Assembly: GCF_009600885.1 (NCBI RefSeq)
Contig: NZ_VCLA01000181.1
Location: 69,770 to 123,234 of the forward strand
Origin: Streptomyces jumonjinensis
GTDB taxonomy: Bacteria; Actinomycetota; Actinomycetes; Streptomycetales; Streptomycetaceae
Length of the DNA: 53,465 bases
Direction: 5' to 3'
How positions within the stretch are numbered: the first letter of the stretch is position 1; the number at the start of each line of letters is the position of its first letter. Shown here in pieces: positions 10,190 through 23,500 of the stretch. The position numbers and the translations under genes are program-made. The notes below the pieces were generated by a model. It was given only the letters and a program-made list of their open reading frames with translations. It searched no databases and was not told where the DNA came from.

Positions 10190-12441
10190 GCGGCGCGGAC
10201 GGCGGCCTCCAAACGGCCCCCGCGAACGGACCGCTCCGGAGCGAGGGCGAGAAAGCGGCGGCCGACGACGACCGTGAGAGCACCGCCCCCGGCGACGACG
10301 AAGGCGAGGACGGCGGCTCCGACCAGCCCCAGGACGCCTGGGCCGCGCTGCAGGACCTCAGGGGCCACACCCCCAAGATCATGCAGGTGGGTTCCGCCGC
10401 CCGGTTCGGCGGCGGTCTCGTCGGCGGCGACCAGCACGGGGTCTCCGGCGGCCAGGTCGCCGGAGACGTGATCATGGGCAGCAAGACGGAGATCCACTAC
10501 CGGATCGGCGGATCGGCGGCGGCCCAGGCGTCGGGAATCGTGCCCCAGTCGACGACGAACCGGCTCGCGGCCGTCTTCACCGCCGACGAGGAGCAGTTCG
10601 CCGGGCTGCTGGAGAGACTGCGGGACGAACGCGTCCTGGTGCTGTCGGGGCCGCACTTCTCGGGACGGCGCACCACCGCGCTGATGCTGCTGCACCGGCT
10701 CGGCGTCGCGCCCGTACGCGCCCTGGCCCGGGACACCGCACCGGCCGAGCTGTCCCGGCTCGGCGAGGAGCACCCGGCGGGGCCCACCCGGGAGCAGCGG
10801 GCCAGGTCCGCCGGGGAACAGCAGGCCGGCGGCTATCTGCTCTGCGATCTGGTCACCCGCCGTGACCGGCCGCTGCGCGAGACCCATCTGCTGGCCGCCC
10901 GCGACCGGCTCGCCGAGGAGAACACCTATCTGGTGATCACCGTGGGACCCGCCGCCGAACTGGACGGCGTCCCCGCCGCCGAGTGGACCCCGCCCCCCGC
11001 CGGTCAGGTGCTCGCCGCCCAGGTGCGCGCGCTCACCGACGACGACAGCGCCGAGCGGATGCTGGCGCTCCCGGACACCGCCGACTTCCTCTCCCGCCAC
11101 CACCAGCTGCGCGAGGTCGCCGCCTTCGCCGAGGTGCTGGCCCGCCGGTCCCGGGGGCAGGCGGTGGACGAGGAGGTCGCGGAGTTCTCCCGGAACGCGC
11201 TCAAGGACCAGATCCGGGAGTGGTTCGAGGAGGACGAGACGGCTGTCCCGCTGCGGGACAAGGCGTTTCTGGTGGCGCTCGCCGCCTTCGACGGGGGCCC
11301 GTACGCGCTGACCGCCGAGGTGAGCGATCTGCTGTACGCCTCGCTGCTGGCGACCGAGAATCCCTCGGCCCCGGCCTCGGTGCCCGTCTTCGGCACCCAT
11401 ATCGGCAAGCGGCTCCAGCTGGCCCGCGCGGAGCGCTATCCGGAGGACGAGCACACCGAGTGGGGCCCGGTCACCCAGACCAAGGCGGCCTTCCGGGACG
11501 ACCGGGCCGCGCTGGTGCTGCTGAGCGAGCTGTGGACCGGGCATCCCTCGGCCCGGCCCGCCCTGGTCCGCTGGCTGCGGCAGCTCGCCGACGACGGCCG
11601 TCCGCTGGTACGTACCCGGGCCGCCTCGACCGCGGCGATTCTCGCCCGTACCGATCTGCCCTCCGCGATGGCGCTGGTCATCGAGCCATGGGCGGTGTCG
11701 GACCGGTACCGGCAACGGCTGGTCGCGGTGAACGCGCTGACCCTGACCCACTTCATCGGCACCCCCAATGTGCCGCGCATCCTGGACGACTGGTGTCACA
11801 GCGGGGACCTCGGTCTGTGCTGGGTCGCCATCAGGGCCTACGCCCTCATCGGTCCCGAGCGCCCCGAGCAGACGCTCACCGCCCTGCGCGGAGCGGCGCG
11901 CACCCTGTACGCGAGGACGGCGGACGGCGGGTACCCCGATCCGCTGATGGTGTACGAGCTGGCCGAATCGGTCGCCCTGCTGCTGCTGTCCGACGCCGAC
12001 GACCGGGTGTACGCGGAACTGCTGCGGACCCTCGACGATGACTCCGCCGTCCACGATCTCGCGCTCGGCGGCTTCCTCAGCGCGTGCCGCCGTACCGAGG
12101 ACGACGAGTGGTACGGCGTCCCGCTGGTCCTCGCCCGGTACGCGCGGGCCGCCGCCGAAGGCGACCGGGTCGCCGGGGACGTCGCGGCGCTGTGGCGGGC
12201 GGCGCTCGGCGACCGGCGGCACACCCGCTCCGCGCTGGAGCGGCTGCGCTTCTGGGTGCTGAGCGCCGACCGTTCGAAGCAGGCCGAGTGGGCGCTGGCC
12301 GCGCTGCTGCCCGCGCTGATCACCGGCGCGGCGGAGCGGCAGCGGGTGGACCATCTGCTGCGGACCATGCCCGGCGAGGACGGCGCTTCGCCGCCGCCCG
12401 TCGCCGCCCGGCTGCTCACGGTCCTTCCGCACATCCGCTGA
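10186..12441 (+). CDS. Large P-loop NTPase-like protein with N-terminal shared motif
   Basis: 751 residues; the GTG start overlaps the upstream stop by four bases. Residues 1-65 are acidic and probably disordered. Residues 74-98 carry GDQHGVSGGQVAGDV, the motif that ends the upstream cyclase. A P-loop-like VLVLSGPHFSGRRTT (155-164) follows, with arginines where Lys-Ser/Thr is normal, and a Walker B candidate GYLLCDLV (Asp221). From about 330 onward the protein is Leu/Ala/Arg-rich and helical, without an obvious catalytic site, which suggests a HEAT-like repeat scaffold. The layout recalls STAND-type sensors. The P-loop is degenerate, so nucleotide hydrolysis is uncertain. It is otherwise unrecognised. 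Confidence 0.7.
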   Translation: MSGADGGLQTAPANGPLRSEGEKAAADDDRESTAPGDDEGEDGGSDQPQDAWAALQDLRGHTPKIMQVGSAARFGGGLVGGDQHGVSGGQVAGDVIMGSKTEIHYRIGGSAAAQASGIVPQSTTNRLAAVFTADEEQFAGLLERLRDERVLVLSGPHFSGRRTTALMLLHRLGVAPVRALARDTAPAELSRLGEEHPAGPTREQRARSAGEQQAGGYLLCDLVTRRDRPLRETHLLAARDRLAEENTYLVITVGPAAELDGVPAAEWTPPPAGQVLAAQVRALTDDDSAERMLALPDTADFLSRHHQLREVAAFAEVLARRSRGQAVDEEVAEFSRNALKDQIREWFEEDETAVPLRDKAFLVALAAFDGGPYALTAEVSDLLYASLLATENPSAPASVPVFGTHIGKRLQLARAERYPEDEHTEWGPVTQTKAAFRDDRAALVLLSELWTGHPSARPALVRWLRQLADDGRPLVRTRAASTAAILARTDLPSAMALVIEPWAVSDRYRQRLVAVNALTLTHFIGTPNVPRILDDWCHSGDLGLCWVAIRAYALIGPERPEQTLTALRGAARTLYARTADGGYPDPLMVYELAESVALLLLSDADDRVYAELLRTLDDDSAVHDLALGGFLSACRRTEDDEWYGVPLVLARYARAAAEGDRVAGDVAALWRAALGDRRHTRSALERLRFWVLSADRSKQAEWALAALLPALITGAAERQRVDHLLRTMPGEDGASPPPVAARLLTVLPHIR
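10405..10479 (+). repeat. Shared-motif coding repeat, copy 2 (NTPase N-terminus)
   Basis: This encodes residues 74-98 of the NTPase-like protein and matches 10046-10120 at both DNA and protein level. Confidence 0.85.
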
Positions 12442-12498
12442 CCGCCCGCCGCCCTCACTTTCCTTTCTGCCCGGAACCGCCGCAAGGAGATAGACGAC

Positions 12499-14088
12499 AT
12501 GGCCGACTTCCGCCGCCCACCCGAGTGGCAGCAACCGGTAGACCGGCACAGCGCGCTGGTCGACCCGGTGCTCACCGTGCGGCAGCTGTCGCGGTTCGAG
12601 TTCTCCCGTAAGAGCCTGACGCGCATCGATCACGCGCTGGTGTTCACCAGCCCGAAGGGCGCGTACGACACCTTTCTGCCGCCCCTGCGGCCGTCGCGTT
12701 CCGAGGTCGCGGCCAAGCGGTACACGGCGGTGTACGAGGTGGACATGGGCGTTCACCCCTACGGCACCGAACTCGCCCTGCCCAGCGACAACGACGCCTT
12801 CGAGTTCGCCGCCGCGGTCGATCTGTCCTGGCAGGTGGCCGATCCCGCCCAGTTCGTCAGAAGCGGCCACCGGGATGTCCCGGCGCTGCTGGTGGGTGAG
12901 CTTCAGCAAGCCGTCCGGCCGGTGACCCGCGGCTTCGCCATCGGGCAGAGCGCCCGGGCCGAGGAGGCGATGCTGCGCGCGATCGCCGCGATGGGGCCGC
13001 TGGGCGCCATGGCCGGGCTCCAGGTGAACTGCGTCGTACGGCTGCGCCGGGACCAGGAGAACATCGACCACCAGCGGCGGCTCCAGGCCATCGACCACTC
13101 GTCGGCCGAGGAGATCCGTGTCGCCCAGCGCGGCACGGAGTACGACGTGGAGTTCGACCGGCGGGCCCGGCAGCAGGACGAACTCCAGCTCGGGCGGGCG
13201 ATGGACTACGGCAGGCAGCAGCAGGAGCTGGCGCTTCAGCAGCAGCGGTGGGCGCATGAGCAGGCCGTGCTCCAGAGCCGTCAGGAGATCGAGCTCCAGA
13301 AGCTGGAGGCGGAGAAGGTCGACTTCTATCTCTGGCATCTCCAGCAGGGCGGGGTGCACCAGTGGGCGCTGCATCTGGCCCAGCACCCGGAGGACTCGGC
13401 GCTGGTGATGAACACCATGCGGGAGGACCAGCTGCGGCTGATCCAGTCCCAGATGGATCTGGTGCGCCAGCTGCTGAGCGGGGACAACGCGGAGAACTAC
13501 GAGCTGGAGGGGCCCAAGCAGCTCGCTCTGCGGACCATGAGCGACATCCTCAACCAGCGGCTCCCGGGGGTGGCGCAGGGGCCTCCGCCGCAGTTGCCGC
13601 CCCATCCGGAGGGGGATACGGGCGGCGGAACCGCCGGTCCCGCCGCCGAACCTGTGGCGGGTCCCGCGGTGGCCTCGTGGACCCAGCCTGCGGTTCCTCA
13701 GGTCCCACCTCAGGTGTCTCAGGTCCCTCCCGTCCCGCCGGGGCAGGTGCCGGTCGGGGGTGCGCAGGCTCAGGGAGGACAGGCGCAGGCACCTCAAGGA
13801 CAGTCGCCTTTCGGCCAAATTCCCGGTCAGGTCCTCGGGCAGGCGACACAGTCACCTCTGCCGCAGTCGCCGTCGCCGGAGCGGGCGTACGCCCCCGGGC
13901 CGGTGCCCACCGCGCCCGGCGTCGGCACGATCCCCGGCTGGCAGCCGCCTCCCGGGTACGGCAGTTCGCCCACGCCCGCGCCCCCGCCTGCGCCGCCCGC
14001 GCCCGAGGCCGCCCCGCCGACCGGCACCGAGGACGCCGGGGACGGCCGGGGCGACGGCCAGGAGGTACAGGGGGGCACGCCCGCATGA
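12499..14088 (+). CDS. SPFH/band-7-like protein with coiled coil and Pro/Gln-rich tail
   Basis: 529 residues; AAGGAGATAG lies just before the ATG. Residues about 20-190 resemble an SPFH (prohibitin/band 7) domain: VFTSPKGAYDTFLPPL, a β-rich part with FEFAAAVDLSWQVADPAQFV, then ELQQAVRPVTRGFAIGQSARAEEAM. No N-terminal membrane helix is seen. Residues 190-300 form a long charged coiled coil (QQQELALQQQRWAHEQAVLQ). Residues 355-529 are low complexity, rich in Pro, Gly and Gln. SPFH proteins build ring-shaped assemblies at membranes. Its place before a membrane effector-like gene and a membrane protease suggests a scaffold. The stop overlaps the next ATG (ATGA). Confidence 0.7.
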   Translation: MADFRRPPEWQQPVDRHSALVDPVLTVRQLSRFEFSRKSLTRIDHALVFTSPKGAYDTFLPPLRPSRSEVAAKRYTAVYEVDMGVHPYGTELALPSDNDAFEFAAAVDLSWQVADPAQFVRSGHRDVPALLVGELQQAVRPVTRGFAIGQSARAEEAMLRAIAAMGPLGAMAGLQVNCVVRLRRDQENIDHQRRLQAIDHSSAEEIRVAQRGTEYDVEFDRRARQQDELQLGRAMDYGRQQQELALQQQRWAHEQAVLQSRQEIELQKLEAEKVDFYLWHLQQGGVHQWALHLAQHPEDSALVMNTMREDQLRLIQSQMDLVRQLLSGDNAENYELEGPKQLALRTMSDILNQRLPGVAQGPPPQLPPHPEGDTGGGTAGPAAEPVAGPAVASWTQPAVPQVPPQVSQVPPVPPGQVPVGGAQAQGGQAQAPQGQSPFGQIPGQVLGQATQSPLPQSPSPERAYAPGPVPTAPGVGTIPGWQPPPGYGSSPTPAPPPAPPAPEAAPPTGTEDAGDGRGDGQEVQGGTPA

Positions 14089-14627
14089 CCGCCGTGGACC
14101 CGGCCCCGGATATCTCCGCCCCGGCTCCCCGCCCGGCCGCCGACCCCAGCACGGCCGAGCGGCTCCTGAACGAGATGCGCACCGAGATCGCACGGGCCGA
14201 CAGCAAGGCGTCCGTCCTGGTGGCGGCGCTCGGGATGACGGCGGGTGTGTTCAGCGGGCTGCTCGCCGGGCGTGGCTGGACGCCCCGGGAGCTGTCCGGC
14301 CCGGCGTCCGCCGTGTGGTGGGCCGGAGCCACCGCGTTCGCGCTCGCCCTCATCGCGCTGCTGCTCGCCGTGCTCCCCCGTTACGGGAACGCCCGCTGGA
14401 CCCCGGGACAGCCGCTCACCTACTTCGGCGACGTACAGCAGGCGGCCAGGACAGGTCAGCTGGCCGCCGCGCTCACCGCGCTGGAACCGCAGCCCGCGGC
14501 CGGACTGACGACCGCGCTCACCGAGACCAGTCGTATCGCCGCGCGCAAACACCAGTGGATCCGCACCGGTCTGATCACGTTCAGCGTCGGCACCGTACTG
14601 CTCCCGGCGTCTCTGCTCATCGGCTGA
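14085..14627 (+). CDS. Pycsar-effector-type transmembrane protein
   Basis: 180 residues; ATG overlaps the upstream stop. After a Pro/Ala-rich start, residues 24-45 read RLLNEMRTEIARADSKASVLVAALG, the hallmark of the Pycsar effector transmembrane family (formerly DUF5706). Two helices follow (about 44-64 and 76-98), then the family's FGDVQQAARTGQLAAALTAL segment, ETSRIAARKHQWIRTGL, and a last helix to the C-terminus. Known relatives are activated by cCMP or cUMP and damage the inner membrane during phage infection. The cyclase-like gene in the same operon supports that reading. The exact signal and role are inferred. Confidence 0.78.
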   Translation: MTAVDPAPDISAPAPRPAADPSTAERLLNEMRTEIARADSKASVLVAALGMTAGVFSGLLAGRGWTPRELSGPASAVWWAGATAFALALIALLLAVLPRYGNARWTPGQPLTYFGDVQQAARTGQLAAALTALEPQPAAGLTTALTETSRIAARKHQWIRTGLITFSVGTVLLPASLLIG

Positions 14628-14655
14628 CATTCACCACCCATGAAGGAAGCACACC

Positions 14656-16050
14656 ATGACCCAGCCACCGGCCCAGCCGTCCCCGCACGGCCACCCCGAG
14701 TCAGCGGGCACCGAACCGGCCTGCCCCGGCCGCCCCGAGTCAGCGGGGCCCGCGCACCCCGGAACCGACGGCCCGGAGCCGTCCTACCCGGGAGCCGGAG
14801 AGCCGTCCTACCCAGGAGCCGAAGGACCCACCTATCCAGGAGCCGGAGAGCCCTCCTACCCGGGGATTCCGGCGCAGGCACCCCCGACGTACCCGACCGC
14901 CCAGCAGCCGACGCCCCCGACGTACCCCGCCGCCCCGCAGCCGGCGTACCCCACCGGTCCCGGGCCCGCCTACCCCTCGGCCGCCCCGCAGCCGGCGTAC
15001 CCCACCGGTCCCGGGCCCGCCTACCTCTCGGCCGCCCCGCAGGGGGAGGCTCCCGCCCCGCCTCCGGCACCACCGGCACCACCGGCAGCGGCCCCCGACC
15101 ACCACTACATCTCCACCGACCAGCGCCGGGTCCATATCTCCGCGCACCAGCGCCGCACCGACGCCACCGCCGTCGGAAACCTCCTCCTCTACCTCCCCAA
15201 CTTCCTCGCCAGCCTGTTCGTCGTCGCTCTGGTCTCCGCGTTCTTCGGCGGGCTGGGCCTGATCCTCGTACTGGCCTGGCTGGTCAGCGGGGTGCTGGTG
15301 TTCCATCGGCCCACCGAGAGCGCCGTCGCCCGCCGGCTGCTGGGGCTGCGCTACCCGACTCCGCGGGAGCGCGAGCGGCTTGAGCCGGTGTGGCGCGAAG
15401 TCACCGCGCGCGCGGGTGTGGAGGGCCGTACGTACGAGCTGTGGATCGAGGACAGCGACGACCTCAACGCGGTCGCCGCCGCGGGTCATATCGTCGGCGT
15501 CACCCGTTTCTCGATGAACGCGCTCCCCAGCGGCGAGCTGGCCGCCGTGCTCGCCCATGAGCTGGGCCACCATGTCGGCGGCCACGCCTGGTCCTCGCTG
15601 CTGGGCTACTGGTACGCGCTGCCCGGCCGCATCGCCTGGCGGATGATGCGCGCCTTCGGCCGGATCGTCTTCAAGGTGTCCCGGGTGTTCTCCTGCTTCG
15701 GCGTCGGCTTTGTGCTGCTGGTCTTCGGCGCCTTCGCCTTCGCCACGATCAGCACGCTGTACGGGCTGCCGCTGCTCGTCCTCGCACTGCCGTACGCCCT
15801 CGCCGCGGTGAACAGGCGTGCCGAGCTGCGGGCCGATCAGCACGCGACGGCGCTGGGTTTCGCGCCGATGCTCGCCACCGTGCTGGACAAACTGCACCAG
15901 GCCGATCAGCAGCAGGCTCTCGCGGCGCGCGCGCACAACGGCGGTGTCCCGCTCCAGGAGCCGAGCGCGCTGAGCAAGCTGCTCTCCTCGCATCCGGACC
16001 ACCACACCCGGCTGCACCATCTCCAGCCGTATCTTCAGCCGTCCCGCTGA
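14656..16050 (+). CDS. Membrane-bound M48-family zinc metalloprotease with Pro/Tyr repeats
   Basis: 464 residues; GAAGGAAG precedes the ATG. Residues 1-150 are low complexity with repeated PSYPGAGE and PAYPTGPG units. Two membrane helices lie at about 172-215. The zinc site is HELGHH (His301, Glu302, His305) with the third ligand Glu390 in RRAELRADQHA, spaced as in M48/HtpX proteases. Two more helices lie between them. A C-terminal LSSHPDHHTRLHHL matches the M48 SHP motif. It is the last gene of the operon, 28 bp after the effector-like gene. It might mature or degrade a partner, or act as a second effector. Confidence 0.85.
   Translation: MTQPPAQPSPHGHPESAGTEPACPGRPESAGPAHPGTDGPEPSYPGAGEPSYPGAEGPTYPGAGEPSYPGIPAQAPPTYPTAQQPTPPTYPAAPQPAYPTGPGPAYPSAAPQPAYPTGPGPAYLSAAPQGEAPAPPPAPPAPPAAAPDHHYISTDQRRVHISAHQRRTDATAVGNLLLYLPNFLASLFVVALVSAFFGGLGLILVLAWLVSGVLVFHRPTESAVARRLLGLRYPTPRERERLEPVWREVTARAGVEGRTYELWIEDSDDLNAVAAAGHIVGVTRFSMNALPSGELAAVLAHELGHHVGGHAWSSLLGYWYALPGRIAWRMMRAFGRIVFKVSRVFSCFGVGFVLLVFGAFAFATISTLYGLPLLVLALPYALAAVNRRAELRADQHATALGFAPMLATVLDKLHQADQQQALAARAHNGGVPLQEPSALSKLLSSHPDHHTRLHHLQPYLQPSR
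14929..15042 (+). repeat. 51-bp coding tandem repeat in the M48 gene
   Basis: Two copies of a 51-base unit encode PAYPTGPGPAYPSAAPQ-type sequence in the extramembrane tail. Such units can change copy number by slippage or recombination. Confidence 0.8.
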
Positions 16051-16489
16051 AGCGGCCCCGGGCAGGAGGCAAGGGCTCTTCTTGAATTCCTTGAATTCTC
16101 GGACGGGTCATCCGGCGTCGCCGTCCGGCCGGTCGCCGGGTTCGGGCGGCGCTTCCCGCCGGGTCCGGCGGGAGGCGGGGAGCCTGGGGATGGTGGGCAC
16201 CTTCGACTTCCGGCTCTTGGGGACGAGGGCGGCGCGGGGACCGGCCTCCTCCGCGCCTCCGTCCCGGTCCTCGGGGACGCCCTCGCCCTCCTGGTTCCGG
16301 CGGGGCGACAGGCCCGGGGAGCAACCTCGGCGACGGTGCCGACCCCTGGCCCGCCGACCGGCTCGACGCCCTGGAGCGCGCCCGCTGGCCGCTGGCCGGC
16401 ATCGCCGCCCTCACCGCGAGCGTCGGACTGATGCTCGCCGTCTGGGAGCTCGCGGGCCGCTAGTCCGTATACACAACGAAATACACAGC
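16051..16489 (+). other. Spacer after the operon; possible small membrane-gene remnant
   Basis: No full gene is supported. A plus-strand frame ending at the TAG at 16461-16463 reads LDALERARWPLAGIAALTAS and a further hydrophobic helix. An upstream piece with DALALLVPAG is in another frame. Neither has a convincing start with a ribosome site. It may be a decayed membrane-protein gene. Confidence 0.35.
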
Positions 16490-16531
16490 GGAAGGGCGGT
16501 CACCCCGTGTGCACGGGGTGACCGCCCTTCC
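16490..16531 (-). terminator. Terminator of the rplJ-rplL-rpoB-rpoC operon
   Basis: An 18-bp perfect stem (16490-16507 with 16514-16531) and loop TGTGCA lie 16 bases past the rpoC stop codon. It can also stop read-through from the plus-strand operon. Confidence 0.9.
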
Positions 16532-16547
16532 GTCGTTTCGCTACCGC

Positions 16548-20456
<3,909 letters not shown>

Positions 20457-20517
20457 TATGCGTCAATCCCTCTCAGGGTTGTGTCTCAAGGTGGTCTGTA
20501 CGGAGTCCTGGGGGCTA

Positions 20518-20553
20518 CGGCCGGGACCGCTTCTCACGAAGCGGTCCCGGCCG
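20518..20553 (-). promoter_or_regulatory. Hairpin in the rpoB-rpoC spacer
   Basis: 16-bp perfect arms (20518-20533 and 20538-20553) close a four-base loop, TCAC, only seven bases after the rpoB stop codon and about 60 before the rpoC start. With no U-tract, it is more likely an RNA-processing or stability element, or a weak attenuator, than a full terminator, since rpoC must be made with rpoB. Confidence 0.75.
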
Positions 20554-20560
20554 GACCCCG

Positions 20561-23500
20561 TCAGACCTCTTCGACGCTGCTCGGCTCGCGCCGGGACAGG
20601 TCGATGCCGAGCTCCTCCGCTGCGCGGAAGACGTCCTCGTCGGTGTCGCGCATCTCGATGGACATGCCGTCCGAGGACAGCACCTCCACGTTGAGGCACA
20701 GGGACTGCATCTCCTTGATGAGCACCTTGAAGGACTCGGGGATGCCGGGCTCGGGGATGTTCTCGCCCTTGACGATGGCCTCGTAGACCTTCACTCGGCC
20801 GGTGACGTCGTCGGACTTGATGGTCAGCAGCTCCTGGAGGGCGTAGGCGGCGCCGTATGCCTCCAGCGCCCACACCTCCATCTCTCCGAAGCGCTGGCCA
20901 CCGAACTGGGCCTTACCGCCCAGCGGCTGCTGGGTGATCATCGAGTACGGACCGGTCGACCGGGCGTGCAGCTTGTCGTCGACCAGGTGGTGGAGCTTGA
21001 GGATGTACATGTACCCGACCGAGATCGGGTCCGGGAACGGCTCGCCGGAGCGGCCGTCGAACATCCTCGCCTTACCGGACGGGAGCACCATCCGGTCGCC
21101 GTCGCGGTTGGGGATCGTGGACTCGAAGAGACCGGCGATCTCGTCCTCGCGGGCGCCGTCGAAGACGGGGGTGGCGACATTGGTGCCGGGCTGGACGTCG
21201 TCCGCGCCGATCGCCTTCAGCCGCTCCATCCACTCCTCGTTGCCCTCGACCTTCCAGCCCTGGCTGGCGAGCCAGCCGAGGTGGATTTCGAGGACCTGGC
21301 CCGGGTTCATTCGGGACGGGACGCCGAGCGGGTTGAGGATGATGTCGACCGGGGTGCCGTCCTCCAGGAACGGCATGTCCTCGATCGGCAGGATCTTGGA
21401 GATGACGCCCTTGTTGCCGTGACGGCCGGCGAGCTTGTCACCATCGGTGATCTTGCGCTTCTGGGCGACGTAGACGCGGACCAGCTGGTTCACGCCCGGG
21501 GGCAGCTCGTCGCCCTCCTCGCGGTCGAAGACGCGTACGCCGATGACCTTGCCGATCTCGCCGTGCGGCACCTTCAGCGAGGTGTCACGGACCTCACGGG
21601 CCTTCTCACCGAAGATCGCGCGGAGCAGGCGCTCCTCCGGCGTCAGCTCGGTCTCGCCCTTCGGGGTGACCTTGCCGACCAGGATGTCTCCGGCGACGAC
21701 CTCGGCGCCGATGCGGATGATGCCGCGCTCGTCGAGGTCGGCGAGGACCTCCTCGGAGACGTTCGGGATGTCCCGGGTGATCTCCTCGGGGCCCAGCTTG
21801 GTGTCACGGGCGTCGACCTCGTGCTCCTCGATGTGGATCGAGGAGAGGACGTCGTCCTGGACGAGGCGCTGCGACAGAATGATCGCGTCCTCGTAGTTGT
21901 GACCCTCCCACGGCATGAACGCGACGAGCAGGTTCTTGCCGAGGGCCATCTCGCCCTCTTCGGTGGCGGGACCGTCGGCGAGCACCTGGCTCTCGACGAC
22001 CCGGTCGCCCTCGGAGACGATGACCTTCTGGTTGACCGAGGTGCCCTGGTTGGAGCGGGAGAACTTGGCCACCCGGTAGGTGGTGTAGGTGCCGTCGTCG
22101 TTGGCGACGGTGATGTAGTCCGCGGAGACCTCCTGGACCACACCGTCCTTCTCCGCCTTGATGACGTCACCGGCGTCGACCGCGCAGCGGTACTCCATGC
22201 CGGTGCCGACCAGCGGCGCCTCGGCCGTGATCAGCGGAACGGCCTGACGCATCATGTTCGCGCCCATGAGGGCACGGTTGGCGTCGTCGTGCTCCAGGAA
22301 GGGGATCATGGCGGTCGCGACCGACACCATCTGGCGCGGCGAGACGTCCATGTAGTCGACCTCGGCCGGCGGGACGTAGTCGACCTCGCCGCCACGGCGG
22401 CGGACCAGCACGCGCGGCTCGGTGAAGCGCATCTCGTCGGAGACGATCGCGTTCGCCTGGGCGATGACGAAGCGGTCCTCCTCGTCGGCGGTCAGGTAGT
22501 CGACCTCGTCGGTGACCTGGCCGTCGACGACCTTGCGGTACGGCGTCTCGACGAAGCCGAACGCGTTGACCCGGCCGTAGGAGGCGAGCGAGCCGATCAG
22601 ACCGATGTTCGGGCCTTCGGGCGTCTCGATCGGGCACATGCGGCCGTAGTGCGAGGGGTGCACGTCACGGACCTCGAAGCCCGCCCGCTCACGGGAGAGA
22701 CCACCCGGGCCGAGCGCCGACAGACGGCGCTTGTGGGTGAGACCCGACAGCGGGTTGTTCTGGTCCATGAACTGCGACAGCTGGCTGGTGCCGAAGAACT
22801 CCTTGATGGAGGCGACGACCGGCCGGATGTTGATCAGGGTCTGCGGCGTGATCGCCTCGACGTCCTGGGTGGTCATGCGCTCGCGCACGACGCGCTCCAT
22901 ACGGGCGAGACCCGTACGGACCTGGTTCTGGATCAGCTCGCCGACGTTACGGAGACGACGGTTGCCGAAGTGGTCGATGTCGTCGGTCTCGACGACGATC
23001 TGGGTACCGGACTCGCCGACCGTCTCGGTCTCCCCGGCGTGCAGCTTGACCAGGTACTTGATGGTCGCGATGACATCGTCGGTGGTGAGGACGCCGGCGT
23101 CCAGCGGCTCATCCGCGCCGAGCTTCTTGTTCACCTTGTAGCGGCCGACCTTCGCGAGGTCGTAGCGCTTCGGGTTGAAGTAGAGGTTCTCGAGCAGCGT
23201 CTGAGCGGCCTCGCGCGTCGGGGGCTCGCCCGGACGCAGCTTGCGGTAGATGTCGAGCAGCGCGTCGTCCTGGCCCTGGGTGTGGTCCTTCTCCAGGGTG
23301 GCGCGCATGGACTCGTACTCGCCGAACTCCTCCAGGATCTGCTCGGTCGTCCAGCCGAGAGCCTTGAGCAGCACGGTGACGGACTGCTTGCGCTTGCGGT
23401 CGATGCGGACACCGACCATGTCGCGCTTGTCGATCTCCATCTCCAGCCAGGCGCCCCGGGACGGGATGATCTTGGCGGTGTAGATGTCCTTGTCGGACGT

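Noticed and set aside
10027..13818. A 1263-codon open frame on the minus strand across the cyclase-like operon
   Set aside because: It runs opposite three genes that have ribosome sites, overlaps and recognisable motifs. The antisense product is a low-complexity Gly/Arg/Gln sequence.
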